Made by a program: the position numbers and the translations under genes
From: Pyrinomonadaceae bacterium
Lineage (GTDB): Bacteria > Acidobacteriota > Blastocatellia > Pyrinomonadales > Pyrinomonadaceae
Length of the DNA: 64,000 bases
Direction: 5' to 3'
Assembly (NCBI GenBank): GCA_021463165.1
Contig: JAJTWY010000003.1
Span: 124,001 to 188,000, forward strand
Shown here: one piece after another, positions 19,853 to 28,762 of the stretch
Layout: each line of letters begins with the position of its first letter
Numbering within the stretch: the first letter of the stretch is position 1
Notes under the pieces: model-generated
Told to the model about the DNA's origin: nothing
Database searches by the model: none
Seen by the model: only the letters and a program-made list of their open reading frames with translations

Positions 19853-20461
19853 TCAATCGCCGTTCAACCCAAGCTGCCTCATCACCGTAGAGAAATCGTA
19901 ATATTCTCTATACGCCACGATCTTTCCACCGCGAACCTCGATCACGCTGACGCCGCGTACGGAAAAGCTTTTGCCGGTCTTGAACAGACCCTTATCGGTT
20001 CCGCTCCAGACCCATTCGACAGAGCCGCCGCCGTGGTAATACGAGCTGCGAACCACCTCGAGCTTGAAATTCTCAATGTCTCGAAATGCTCCAGCGGCCC
20101 ATTTGCGGATCTCGTCTGATCCGCGGTGAACCTGCCCCGCCGCAACGTCCTCATAAAGAGCTTCTTTACTGAAGGCAAGAACAACCTTTTCGGCATTCCG
20201 CGAATTCCAGGCAGCGAATAGAAACTCAATGGCCTTCCTGTCGCTTGATGAAATGGACTTGGAACCACTTTGAGCCGTAACGTCGACCGTGAGCAAAAAA
20301 CATACCGCCACTGAAATAACTAGCCCAACGATCGCCTTGATTCGCTTTGCCGCGAACCACGCAACATGATCAAATTCGGGGACGTCATCTTCAAGCTTCG
20401 CGCCGCCCGACTGTATGACACCATCAAGCGTAATAAATTCACATGTGAATATTTTTCTCAT
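19853..20461 (-). CDS. Chimeric ORF: DHFR-like N-terminal remnant joined to a secreted SnoaL/NTF2-like protein
   Basis: Residues 1-36 (MRKIFTCEFITLDGVIQSGG onward to DHVAWF) are homologous to the start of the intact DHFR-like reductase at 23437-24036. The frame then runs directly into a signal-peptide-like segment (KRIKAIVGLVISVAVCFLL) and an NTF2-like domain with AIEFLFAAWNSRNAEKV, HRGSDEIRKWAAGAF and GGKIVAYREYYDF. No ATG or GTG lies at the expected NTF2 signal-peptide start, so the fusion start at 20461 may be the only one. That would leave the hydrophobic segment at residues 40-62 as an internal anchor. Its ATG overlaps the stop of the repaired DUF5615 frame (ATGA). Confidence 0.7.
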   Translation of the reverse strand: MRKIFTCEFITLDGVIQSGGAKLEDDVPEFDHVAWFAAKRIKAIVGLVISVAVCFLLTVDVTAQSGSKSISSSDRKAIEFLFAAWNSRNAEKVVLAFSKEALYEDVAAGQVHRGSDEIRKWAAGAFRDIENFKLEVVRSSYYHGGGSVEWVWSGTDKGLFKTGKSFSVRGVSVIEVRGGKIVAYREYYDFSTVMRQLGLNGD

Positions 20462-20788
20462 AACTCTGATTGTCGAATCGATCTGATCTCACCTGGTCGG
20501 ATGTCGTTCAAGAGCTTGTTGACGGCAGGCATCAAGGGTCTAAGGTCGTTTGACGTCGTTGGTTTGAGCTACCAAGACGATGAAAGCAAGATCGAACTGC
20601 TTGAGGTTTTGCTGGTGCTCCATGTTCCGATCGTTTGTCAGAAGCACATCGAATTCTTGTTCCGCAAGACGAAGCGATTCACCGTTCTGTTTTGACGCCC
20701 AGCCGGCTTCGGGAACGGTTTGGACAAAGTGATCGGGAAGCCCTAGCTTTAGCTTCTTCGGCAGGCATTCGTCGATGAGAATTCTCAT
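20458..20788 (-). pseudogene. DUF5615 PIN-like toxin, frameshifted
   Basis: The N-terminal 80 residues (MRILIDECLP, DVLLTNDRNMEH, AFIVLVAQTND) are a DUF5615/Mut7-C-like PIN domain. The open frame stops at 20540. Removing one A from the AAA in the gacgtcaaacgac stretch (20548-20550 on the plus strand) restores a typical family tail (NDLRPLMPAVNKLLNDIRP) to a stop at 20458. So a one-base insertion has truncated it, or it is a sequencing error. It overlaps the DUF433 antitoxin by ATGA, the usual pairing for this toxin-antitoxin type. Confidence 0.78.
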
Positions 20789-21012
20789 TTATCCAGAGCC
20801 ATCTCAAATGAGTTACTCAACTCATGCAAAAGCATTACTGCCTGTTCGCGAGTAACAGTCGGAAAATCATCGAGGAATTCCTCGAGCGAGTGACCGCCGG
20901 CAAGATAATCCAAAAGACCTTGCGCCGGAACGCGGGTGCCGGCAAAAACAACCGCACCGCTCATAACTTCCGGCGAACGCGAAACGACGCTGGTTTCAAT
21001 GACAGTATTCAT
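20785..21012 (-). CDS. DUF433 antitoxin
   Basis: The ATG at 21012 gives 75 residues with the DUF433 core: SPEVMSGAVVFAGTRVPAQGLLDYLAGG and LEEFLDDFPTVTREQAV, seen as its FAGTRVP, LLDYL and FLDDFP elements. DUF433 proteins are helix-turn-helix antitoxins paired with DUF5615 toxins. The longer frame from 21075 adds an implausible leader. The stop overlaps the toxin start (ATGA). The partner toxin is frameshifted, so the antitoxin may be an orphan remnant. Confidence 0.88.
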   Translation of the reverse strand: MNTVIETSVVSRSPEVMSGAVVFAGTRVPAQGLLDYLAGGHSLEEFLDDFPTVTREQAVMLLHELSNSFEMALDK

Positions 21013-21129
21013 AATGTGATTATACATAAACAAACACGCAGCCTTGCATTGCTGAGCGCGGTGAAGCGTCATCACCCGAAGCGGCGAACTCGCGTGTTGT
21101 TTTGAGTGCAGTCAGTGATCGTGTTTTTA

Positions 21130-21552
21130 TTACCGTGGCTCAAACCCAAACGCAATCGCGGCTTCGAGCACGTCGATGTTTATGTCTTTCAGCGATTTGA
21201 ACCTCATGCAATAACCGGTCACGCTCGCCTTGCCTAATTTTTTTCCAAAGGTCTCGGCAAGATATTTCTTGTCTTCGATGCCCATGACATAGATCGAAAT
21301 GCCGGATGTGTTCGCGCTCAGGCCCACTTGATAAAACTCTCTGCTCGAGCCGTCGGCATATTTTATCGTGTAAGCTCCGTATCCGATATTAGGGTTGGAA
21401 ACCACTTTGCCCTCGTCGTTCTTGCCATCCAAAAACCATAGTTTGCACTTCGGTTTCAGTTTCAAAATAGCGCCGTGCAACACCTGCATCTCGCCGCGTT
21501 TTGGCTCAGGTTGGCTGGTGATGTACTCGTTGATTTGATTTCGTACACTCAT
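21130..21552 (-). CDS. DUF1801 domain protein (copy A)
   Basis: The 140-residue protein is a DUF1801 (YdhG-like) family member: [40 protein letters not shown] and DIKYLAETF-type motifs followed by [15 protein letters not shown]. Function is unknown. It is a close paralogue of the copy at 22901-23329. Its start lies 47 bp inside the end of the membrane-protein gene upstream, so the two are probably coupled. Confidence 0.88.
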   Translation of the reverse strand: MSVRNQINEYITSQPEPKRGEMQVLHGAILKLKPKCKLWFLDGKNDEGKVVSNPNIGYGAYTIKYADGSSREFYQVGLSANTSGISIYVMGIEDKKYLAETFGKKLGKASVTGYCMRFKSLKDINIDVLEAAIAFGFEPR

Positions 21553-21961
21553 GTTTTATTCTCCGCCGTCCGAGCTTACCACCGACGAACGCGACCGGAA
21601 TGTAGAGCGCGAGATCGGCCACGATAAACCAGATCGGCGCCGAGACGATAGCAGCGGCGTAGATGCCGCCAAGCAGAAACCAAGCTCCGATCGCGAGAGC
21701 AAATATCATTTTGCGGGCGGGAGCGATCTTTGCCGCAACGAATGCCCCGACCAGAGTTCCCAACTGATGCGCTAATAATGTGCCGACAAAATTCGCCGCT
21801 GTGAAGTTGCCGGCGTTGGCCTTGACGCTTTCCGCGTCAAAGATATTTAGGCCCTCAGGGGCACCGAGCACAGCAAACGAAAGCAAAAGAGTGACGCCGT
21901 TGACGATGCTGCCGGCGATGATGCCGACAATGATCGCCAAAATGCTCTTAACGATTTTCAT
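21506..21961 (-). CDS. Small multipass membrane protein of unknown function
   Basis: The 151-residue product has four hydrophobic segments: about 5-32 with GIIAGSIVNGV, 57-80, 85-103 and 108-128. It ends in a basic tail (GGKLGRRRIKHE). The pattern resembles small uncharacterised Acidobacteria membrane proteins with Gly-rich helices. It lies 14 bp after the alpha/beta hydrolase gene and overlaps the DUF1801 gene by 47 bp, so the three probably form one transcript. No function can be assigned. Confidence 0.75.
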   Translation of the reverse strand: MKIVKSILAIIVGIIAGSIVNGVTLLLSFAVLGAPEGLNIFDAESVKANAGNFTAANFVGTLLAHQLGTLVGAFVAAKIAPARKMIFALAIGAWFLLGGIYAAAIVSAPIWFIVADLALYIPVAFVGGKLGRRRIKHECTKSNQRVHHQPT

Positions 21962-21975
21962 AGTAATTTCTCCTC

Positions 21976-22848
21976 TTATTGCTTTGACGGCTTGGCGTCG
22001 AGAAAGTCGTTTACCATCGGAACGATAATTGACATTCGGTTCATAAGGGTAACGTGGGTTGTGTCGGGCAAGATCGCGAGTCTCGATTCCGGATGCGGCC
22101 GTATGTCGCCGTGTAGATCACCGCCCTTAAGCCGGTACATTTCGGCAATGTGGTCGAGCCGCACGCCGTCGGCGTCGCCGAAAATGAAGAACATCGGCGC
22201 CTTAGTCGCTTTAAGTTTATCGGCGCCAAAGTCGTATGGGCGCATTGCCGCGGCCTTGATGTGATCGAACAGACTGGGGAACGAGTTCGGTACCGGATTA
22301 AGTTTTTCGCGCTCGGTTTCCGCTGGTGTTCCCTTGAACATCTCGTATCTGAAATTCGGCCACGCATCGTTTGCTTCTTTGACCCAACCGTCGCGGCGGA
22401 AAGGCGCCGAGATCACTACGACCTTTCGCACCTTTTCCGGATGACGGATCGCGATCTGCATCGCCACGCCTGCCCCAAGGCTGTAACCCATCACGTCCGC
22501 GTTCGGGATCTTGAGATAGTCGAGCAATCCGCCAATGTCATCTGCGAGGTTTTCGTATGTAAGATCGCGTTTGATGTCGGCCGTGCGTCCGTGACCCTGC
22601 ATTTCGACGGCGATCACCTTATGCGTTTTCGCTAATTCGTTCGCCCAATCACGCCATTCGTCCGTGATCGCCATGAACGCTCCATGCAGTAACACCAACG
22701 GCTCACCCTGACCGTGGACCTCATAATACATTTTCAGTCCATTGACCGGTGCATAACCCGTGACCGGATTCTGTTGGGCAGATACAACACCGGAAAGGAG
22801 CGTTGTAAGAAGAAGGGCTGTTATCTTAACGTTTAATTTCGAAATCAT
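21976..22848 (-). CDS. Exported alpha/beta hydrolase
   Basis: The ATG at 22848 yields 290 residues with a signal peptide ending at VVSAQQ. The fold motifs are the oxyanion LLHGAFM, the nucleophile elbow GYSLGAG (Ser), FGDADGVR (acid) and DTTHVTLMN (His), a complete catalytic triad. Substrate unknown; the family includes esterases and haloperoxidase-like enzymes. A longer frame to 22956 would prepend a non-signal leader. It has a GGAAA sequence 8 nt before the start. Confidence 0.88.
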   Translation of the reverse strand: MISKLNVKITALLLTTLLSGVVSAQQNPVTGYAPVNGLKMYYEVHGQGEPLVLLHGAFMAITDEWRDWANELAKTHKVIAVEMQGHGRTADIKRDLTYENLADDIGGLLDYLKIPNADVMGYSLGAGVAMQIAIRHPEKVRKVVVISAPFRRDGWVKEANDAWPNFRYEMFKGTPAETEREKLNPVPNSFPSLFDHIKAAAMRPYDFGADKLKATKAPMFFIFGDADGVRLDHIAEMYRLKGGDLHGDIRPHPESRLAILPDTTHVTLMNRMSIIVPMVNDFLDAKPSKQ

Positions 22849-22900
22849 AGTAGGGTTTCCGGGCCTTGCCCGTCGAAGTGCGGAACTGAGTAGATCTTCT

Positions 22901-23329
22901 CTACAGTTTCTCAGTATGCTCAAATCCGAAGCGTATCGCCGCTCGGAGCACGTCAATGTTGATGTCTTTCAGCGTTTTGAAACGGATACAATATCCGGTC
23001 ACGCTCGCTTTCCCCAGGGTGCTTGCGAATGTCTCAGCTAGATATTTCTTATCTTCGATACCCATGATGTAAACCGAGATACCGTTTGTCGTCGCGCTCA
23101 GGCCGATCTGATAGAACTCTCTCGTTCCATCCGCGGTTTTGTGGTCGCGGGATCCGTATCCAATATTAGGGTTGGAAACAACCTTGCCTTCGTCGTTCTT
23201 CCCCGAAAGGAACCACAACTTGCATCCGGGCATTACGCCTAAGATCATTCGATGCAGTTCCTGCATCTCGCCACGCTTCGGCTCAAGCTGTCCGCTAATA
23301 TACTCGCGAATTTGTTGCTGTGCGGTCAT
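22901..23329 (-). CDS. DUF1801 domain protein (copy B)
   Basis: The ATG at 23329 ([10 protein letters not shown]) gives 142 residues that align end to end with copy [41 protein letters not shown] and [17 protein letters not shown]. The frame remains open another 620 bp upstream, but that extension is antisense to the DHFR-like gene and is rejected. The two copies flank the hydrolase and membrane-protein genes, which points to a local duplication. Confidence 0.88.
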   Translation of the reverse strand: MTAQQQIREYISGQLEPKRGEMQELHRMILGVMPGCKLWFLSGKNDEGKVVSNPNIGYGSRDHKTADGTREFYQIGLSATTNGISVYIMGIEDKKYLAETFASTLGKASVTGYCIRFKTLKDINIDVLRAAIRFGFEHTEKL

Positions 23330-23345
23330 ATGGAAAAGAAGCCTA

Positions 23346-23435
23346 TCACAGAGCGAACGGAGAGACGCCAAGTAAATAGAACGCCCGAAATACATTTCTC
23401 GAAAACACTTTGTGTACTCTGTGTCTCCGTGGTGA
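23346..23435. repeat. Loose inverted repeat of the CTCTGTGTCTCCGTGG type
   Basis: The spacer between copy B of DUF1801 and the DHFR-like gene contains arms at 23346-23372 and 23408-23435 that are roughly complementary, with the motif GTCTCCGTGGTGA on the right and TCACAGAGCGAACGGAGAGAC on the left (split here at 20 bases). Short dispersed repeats with this look occur in many bacterial genomes. Within this window I see only one copy. Confidence 0.35.
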
Positions 23436-23436
23436 A

Positions 23437-24036
23437 TCACCAGTCTTCGTCGATCTGCGGCGAACCGCTTTTTACATCGCCGTCGCGTTCGTAGGTTGCG
23501 CAGATGATGCCCTTGGGCGCGATCTGGCTGCTCGTAACTTTGAACGAAGCCGGGATCGTGCCGTCCTGGAACAGACGTTTTCCCGTGCCAAGCGTGACCG
23601 GAATTATCATTAGCTCGAGCGCATCGACGAGGTCGGCTTTGAATAGCGTTTGAAGCAGAGCCGCACTTCCGAAAATCTGAATATCGGGGCCGTTGGCTTG
23701 TTTCAATTCGCGAACGCTCTCGGCAACATCGCCGCTCAGAAAGACGTTTGGCTCCCAATCGCTTGAGTCGCGCGTGTTCGATGCGACGTACTTGGTTGCA
23801 GTCATAACGTTCGGCCAAAAATTCGAATGCGTCGGCCAATACGTTTCCCAACTTTCGAAGGTCTTTCGTCCCAGCAACAGATCGACCTGTTTGCCAAGCC
23901 GCTCTTGCACTACGGCTCCGGTCACCTCGTCGGCAAACGGAAAGAACCACCCGCCGTGCTTGAATCCATCGCCGTCATCCGAATTCTGTATCACACCGTC
24001 GAGCGTCATAAATTCACATGCTATCAATTTTCTCAT
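23437..24036 (-). CDS. DHFR-like reductase family protein (RibD C-terminal domain)
   Basis: With the ATG at 24036 and a clear AAGGAG Shine-Dalgarno 8 nt upstream, the product has 199 residues. It shows the RibD_C/YyaP-like pattern: [59 protein letters not shown] (seen as IFGSAAL and DLVDALEL) and [10 protein letters not shown]. Such proteins bind NADPH, but their substrates are mostly unknown. A remnant of a second copy forms the N-terminus of the chimeric ORF at 19853-20461. Confidence 0.9.
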   Translation of the reverse strand: MRKLIACEFMTLDGVIQNSDDGDGFKHGGWFFPFADEVTGAVVQERLGKQVDLLLGRKTFESWETYWPTHSNFWPNVMTATKYVASNTRDSSDWEPNVFLSGDVAESVRELKQANGPDIQIFGSAALLQTLFKADLVDALELMIIPVTLGTGKRLFQDGTIPASFKVTSSQIAPKGIICATYERDGDVKSGSPQIDEDW

Positions 24037-24052
24037 TATTCCAACTCCTTTT

Positions 24053-24775
24053 TTATGAATGTTTGTGGCCGTCGGCCATTGGCGCAGGCGACCCATCAGA
24101 ATATCGGTCGACCGGAATGACGAATTGCGTCAGGTGGAAGGTCGGGTCGGCAAGCCCCATGATCGGCGAACCCTTGGTGTTGGCTCCCCATATCGCCGGG
24201 TCAACGTCCGAGTAGAAGAACATCAAGTGGGGCGGCCAGTGCGGAGCCACATCGCCGCCATATCCTTGTTTGCCCATCATGTAGCACATCGCTCCGCTCT
24301 CCATCGCGGGGAGTTCTTTTCTTGCGATCATGGTCGCAATGCTCGAATTGACGTGGGCAAGGTCGAATCCAGCCAACCCAAGCTCGGTGATCTTTGAGAT
24401 TGCCAAAAGATAGGAGCGGGCGGCCGATGCATTCGCGCACATAGGAACTCGAACCTTCGGATTCCAAAAATCCGGATCCGCCGCGGACGACCAGCCGCGC
24501 CCGACGATACAAACAAACCCGTTTGCACCGGCCGAGGCCTTCTCAAAGCCGCGCCGCCCCATTGTCCAGATCTCTGCGTGGTCGGATATCGCAGCCGGTG
24601 CCGCGCTTTTCGCAAGAGCGATCTCCGAACTTCGCTCCATCAAATACTGCTCGATCGGAGCCATTTTCGAATAGAGCTGTTTTGTATCCTGAGCCTCCAC
24701 TGATCGCAGCCCGACAACCGCGATCGCGAAAATAAATGCGCTCAATATAATGTGTCTTGTGAGTCCTTTTTTCAT
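24053..24775 (-). CDS. Secreted protein of unknown function
   Basis: The 240-residue product has a signal peptide ([16 protein letters not shown], cleavage near VEAQ). The mature part includes [23 protein letters not shown], here noted as its GRRGFE and FVCIVGRGW elements, [12 protein letters not shown] and [10 protein letters not shown]. The Cys and Met residues are conspicuous. Similar hypothetical proteins are common in Acidobacteria but no function is known to me. It lies between the SRPBCC and DHFR-like genes on the same strand, with 11- and 16-bp gaps, so it is part of the arsR-linked operon. Confidence 0.75.
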   Translation of the reverse strand: MKKGLTRHIILSAFIFAIAVVGLRSVEAQDTKQLYSKMAPIEQYLMERSSEIALAKSAAPAAISDHAEIWTMGRRGFEKASAGANGFVCIVGRGWSSAADPDFWNPKVRVPMCANASAARSYLLAISKITELGLAGFDLAHVNSSIATMIARKELPAMESGAMCYMMGKQGYGGDVAPHWPPHLMFFYSDVDPAIWGANTKGSPIMGLADPTFHLTQFVIPVDRYSDGSPAPMADGHKHS

Positions 24776-24786
24776 GATCTTTCTCT

Positions 24787-25275
<489 letters not shown>

Positions 25276-25352
25276 ATCGTTTCTCCTGTTTTTCGTATTG
25301 CCGAGGCCCGCGTGTAAACAAGGGCGTAATATGGGCGTTGAACATTACGCCC

Positions 25353-25682
25353 TTACTTACGTGCAGGCTTCTGCTTTTTCATCACCTCAAGCACCTCGCC
25401 GAGTTGCTCGTACCGCGCTTCCCAGATCTTCCTGTACTGTTCGAGCCATTCGTCGATCTCTTTCATCTTGTCGATCTCCAGCCGGTAATAGATCTCGCGG
25501 CCCTTCTGCTCCTGCGTAACTATCTCGCATTCGGTCAGAATGCGCAGATGCTTCGAAACGGCCTGCCGTGTCGAGTCAAAATGCTGAGCGAGGGCATTCG
25601 GCGTCATCGCTTGCATCGCGATCAAAGCAATGATCGCCCGTCTCGTCGGGTCGGCAATAGCTTGAAAAACGTCACGCTTCAT
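25353..25682 (-). CDS. ArsR-family transcriptional repressor (second, AHSA1-linked)
   Basis: The ATG at 25682 yields 109 residues beginning [18 protein letters not shown], collinear with the first ArsR. The recognition helix is DSTRQAVSKHLRILTECE and the wing QKGREIYYRLE. There are no metal-site cysteines. The longer frame to 25718 would run through the operator and is rejected. It leads a minus-strand operon with SRPBCC, a secreted protein and the DHFR-like reductase. Two palindromic sites lie just upstream. Confidence 0.93.
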   Translation of the reverse strand: MKRDVFQAIADPTRRAIIALIAMQAMTPNALAQHFDSTRQAVSKHLRILTECEIVTQEQKGREIYYRLEIDKMKEIDEWLEQYRKIWEARYEQLGEVLEVMKKQKPARK

Positions 25683-25699
25683 ATCAACGAGCGCAAGTA

Positions 25700-25744
25700 T
25701 GCAACCAAACGGTTGCATATGTCAAGCGCAACCGAACGGTTTCG
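25700..25744 (-). promoter_or_regulatory. Twin operator of the second arsR operon
   Basis: Site 1 (25700-25717) is TGCAACCAAACGGTTGCA, a perfect 7-4-7 palindrome. Site 2 (25727-25744) is CGCAACCGAACGGTTTCG, with seven of eight arm pairs intact. The centres are 27 bp apart, exactly as in the first arsR operon, though the sequences differ. The sites lie 18-62 nt upstream of the arsR start, where the promoter should be. Confidence 0.78.
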
Positions 25745-26158
25745 TAAATAATTTGCCGGAGGTAGAAATCGTGATAATCTTTTGCCCGCAAATAGCGCGA
25801 ATAACCCAAATCGAAGATCGATATTCTCGCTTACTTATTCTTAAAATCGAGAGTGAGCTGCTGTCGGGCGAGTAGTACGAGCGAGCCGGCGGAAAATGCC
25901 CCGGGGAGGTCGGCCCGTTCGCGATCGAAGGCGCGGAGTCGGACGATACGCTCGTCGTTCACGCGGCACGTGTACCGCGGAACCGTGACACCGCGGTTTC
26001 AACCCCGTGCGGCTGTGGATCTTTTGGCTTCGGATGTTTCATGCTTCGGCCGCATTTTGGCGAGGATGTTTCGTGATCTTTTGATCAGGGTCTATAATGT
26101 TGGCGACAAATATTCGTTTTCAAACACAGAGCCGCTGCATGCGAAGTAGGAGATACAT
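25745..26158. other. Intergenic region without a supported gene
   Basis: These 414 bp separate the divergent second arsR and the large secreted repeat protein. A plus-strand frame (25853-26149) has an implausible Ser/Arg-rich translation. A minus-strand frame of 43 codons (GTG 25962 to TAA 25831, ending LLARQQLTLDFKNK) looks more protein-like and might be a remnant, but I cannot identify it. An AGGAGA ribosome site at the right end belongs to the gene starting at 26159. Confidence 0.4.
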
Positions 26159-27139
26159 ATGCGAGCCGCCGGAATATCTGGGTCGATCGCGAAGACCTTC
26201 CTCACGTGGTTATTCTTCATCATAACGGCATCCGCCGCTCAGATCGATATACCGCCGCCGGCCGGGAGCGGAGCTTTTGGAATGAACGTTTACGCTCTAG
26301 CGAGCGGAAATTACGTTGTTACCGATCCGTCCTGGGATAGTGCAGGCGGCGTTGTCAATGTCGGTGCCGTTTATTTATATTCGCCGAGTGGTACGTTGAT
26401 TAGCGTGGTATCGGGCAGCACCGCGAACGACGGAATAGGAAGTAATGGCGTGTATCTGCTCGCAAACGGCAACTTTGTGATCGCGAGCCAATTCTGGAAT
26501 AACGGTGCAATTACTTCGGCGGGTGCGCTGACATACTGCAGTGGTACGACAGGATGCTCGGGTACCGTCTCGGTGGCGAATTCTCTGGTCGGAACCTCAA
26601 ATTTCGATCGTGTCAGCGCAATGGTCGAGCTTCCCAACGGCAGCTATGTCGCCCTCACTCCTCGGTGGACAAAGGGCGTGATCGCTCAGGTCGGTGCGGT
26701 CACGTTCTGCCCGGCCTCCGGCTGCATCGGCCCGATCACGGCGGCCAACTCACTGACCGGTTCGACGGCGAACGACCGCGTCGGCAGCGAAGGTATAACC
26801 ATACTGTCTGACGGCGACTTCGTGGTCTCAACCTATTTCTGGAACAACGGGGCCGTGGAAGACGCGGGGGCGGCGACATTCTGCAGCGGCACATCGGGCT
26901 GTCCAATAGCTTCCGTTTCGCCGACGAATTCGGTGGTCGGCTCGGCCCGTGACGATCTTCAATCGAAGATCTTGCCCTTGCCGAACGGCGACTTTGTGGT
27001 CGCCAGCCCGTTCTGGGACAGCGGAGCGACGACCGACCTCGGCGCGGTGCGCCACTGCAGCGGAACACGTGGGCCCCCACACCAGCGCGAATTCGCTCGT
27101 CGGTACCACTGCCGGCGATTTCGTGGGCAGCGGATTTAG
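26159..27139 (+). CDS. Large secreted repeat protein, N-terminal fragment (frameshifted)
   Basis: The fragment starts behind AGGAGA with a signal peptide (FLTWLFFIITASAAQ) and then repeats of about 58 residues with the pattern NSLVGS..DRVGS..G...L.DGDFVVS..FWNNGA....GA.TFCSGT.GC. The frame is correct to about residue 303 (HCSGT) and then reads an unrelated tail. Relative to the repeat consensus, 8 bp (Thr-Gly-Cys codons) are missing at about 27066, which moves the reading frame to the one continuing to 28760. Rejoined, the protein would have about 869 residues. Confidence 0.8.
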   Translation: MRAAGISGSIAKTFLTWLFFIITASAAQIDIPPPAGSGAFGMNVYALASGNYVVTDPSWDSAGGVVNVGAVYLYSPSGTLISVVSGSTANDGIGSNGVYLLANGNFVIASQFWNNGAITSAGALTYCSGTTGCSGTVSVANSLVGTSNFDRVSAMVELPNGSYVALTPRWTKGVIAQVGAVTFCPASGCIGPITAANSLTGSTANDRVGSEGITILSDGDFVVSTYFWNNGAVEDAGAATFCSGTSGCPIASVSPTNSVVGSARDDLQSKILPLPNGDFVVASPFWDSGATTDLGAVRHCSGTRGPPHQREFARRYHCRRFRGQRI

Positions 27140-28760
27140 GCATGAAGGTGCGGAAACGCCAACTTCCGGTCTCGTGATCCTTTCGGACGGCGATTACCTC
27201 ATCGTTAGTCCATCGTGGGGCAGTGGCGGAATTGCCCGTATGGGAGCGGTAACCTACTGCAGTGGAACCACGGGCTGTACGGGCTCAATAACCACCGGAA
27301 CTTCGCTCGTTGGATCGGCCAGCAACGACCGTATCGGCGGCTCGGGGGTATATGCCCTTCCAAATGGCAGATATGTGGTCGGGAGTCCCGATTGGCAAAA
27401 CGGAACGGCGTTTAGTGCCGGTGCCGTGACATTTTGCGGAGCTTCAGCAGGGTGCGTCGGTCCCGTGTCCACCGCCAATTCGCTCGTTGGCACAAGGATC
27501 AACGAGCGCGTTGGCACTGGAATCGTGCCGCTCTCAACCGGCAATTACATAGTGCGGAGCCCGAATTGGCGTGGCACCGGAATCGGATTCGGAGCTGCGA
27601 CATTTTGCCCCGCAGCAACGGGATGCGTGGGTACGATCTCCGCGGCGAATTCCCTGGTCGGCACGACGGATGGCGATGCGGTCGGGGAGCTTGGTGTTAC
27701 GGGGCTGTCGGATGGACGTTACATCGTCCAAACCCGGAGCTGGGACAACGGCGATATAGCAAATGTCGGCGCCGTCACATTATGTCCGGCGACAGGCTGC
27801 ATGGGAACCATCTCACCAGCCAATTCCCTCGTTGGTTCTCTTGCGGGCAATTTTGTCGGTTCAAACGTTACCGTGCTTACTAACGGAAATTACGTCGTGG
27901 GCAGCAACTTTTGGGACAGCGGCTCGGCGGCCGATATCGGCGCTGTTACATTTTGCGGAGGTGCTTTGGGTTGTGTCGGCCCGGTCTCGGATTCAAACAG
28001 CCTTACCGGCGCCACGCCAGGTGATCAGGTTGGCGTCTATCCGGCCGTTGCCCTGACGAATGGCAGCTATGTTGTCAACAGCAGGATGTGGGACAACGGA
28101 ACGGCTACCGACGCGGGGGCATTGACCTGGTGTTCCGGAACGACCGGATGCTCAGGGGCGGTCACTCCTTCAAATTCACTTGTTGGATCGACGACCAACG
28201 ACCGGATCGGATCGATCCTGCCGCAGACTACGTTCGTGAACAGTGTTGTCGCTATTCCGAACGGTCGTTGGATAGCATTTAGCGGCTTTTGGGACAACGG
28301 TACGGCAACCGATGCTGGCGCCGTCACCTACGGTATCGGCACCATGCCGACCGTCGGCGCTCTGACGGCTGTGAACAGTGTTCGCGGTGCTCTGACAAAC
28401 TCAGGCCAGCAACTGGTGGCTTTCGTGAATCCAGTGGACGCCAACATGATCGTTGGCCGCAGTCGCGAAAACGCTGTTACGATATTCGCATTCGACAGCG
28501 GCGGTTCCCTGGTTCAGGTGTCGGGTCGCGTCACCACACCGGCTGGCCTTCCCGTCAGGAATGCCGTGGTGTCGATCATCAATAACCAGGGTGTTCGCCG
28601 TACGGCGACAACAAGCTCGTTCGGCGTTTATACGTTCGCGAATATCGCATCCGGTACAGACTACACAATAACCGTCAGCTCAAAGCGCTATCGCTTTGCG
28701 CCGCGTCAATTGAACGTAAACGGAAATCTGACTAACATCGATTTCGTCGGTCTCGAGTAA
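27066..28760 (+). CDS. Large secreted repeat protein, C-terminal fragment (frameshifted)
   Basis: This frame continues the repeats of the preceding fragment (VGPHTSANSLVGTTAGD onward), with about eight more 58-residue units; their Cys pair (FC...GC) is conserved. The last 80 residues are a carboxypeptidase-regulatory-like beta-sandwich (VSGRVTTPAGLPVRNAVVSI, TTSSFGVYTFANI, SKRYRFAPRQL) ending in DFVGLE. The open frame extends back to 26949, but upstream of 27066 it is out of frame with the repeats. It probably decorates the cell surface or is secreted. It ends 2 bp from the convergent serA. Confidence 0.8.
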   Translation, partial: HVGPHTSANSLVGTTAGDFVGSGFRHEGAETPTSGLVILSDGDYLIVSPSWGSGGIARMGAVTYCSGTTGCTGSITTGTSLVGSASNDRIGGSGVYALPNGRYVVGSPDWQNGTAFSAGAVTFCGASAGCVGPVSTANSLVGTRINERVGTGIVPLSTGNYIVRSPNWRGTGIGFGAATFCPAATGCVGTISAANSLVGTTDGDAVGELGVTGLSDGRYIVQTRSWDNGDIANVGAVTLCPATGCMGTISPANSLVGSLAGNFVGSNVTVLTNGNYVVGSNFWDSGSAADIGAVTFCGGALGCVGPVSDSNSLTGATPGDQVGVYPAVALTNGSYVVNSRMWDNGTATDAGALTWCSGTTGCSGAVTPSNSLVGSTTNDRIGSILPQTTFVNSVVAIPNGRWIAFSGFWDNGTATDAGAVTYGIGTMPTVGALTAVNSVRGALTNSGQQLVAFVNPVDANMIVGRSRENAVTIFAFDSGGSLVQVSGRVTTPAGLPVRNAVVSIINNQGVRRTATTSSFGVYTFANIASGTDYTITVSSKRYRFAPRQLNVNGNLTNIDFVGLE

Positions 28761-28762
28761 CG

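Noticed and set aside
23330-23950. Upstream extension of the second DUF1801 gene to 349 residues
   Set aside because: Antisense to the DHFR-like reductase; the alignment with copy A begins at the ATG at 23329.
25853-26149. 98-codon plus-strand frame before the repeat protein
   Set aside because: Ser/Arg-rich, no homology impression, and it runs through the promoter region.
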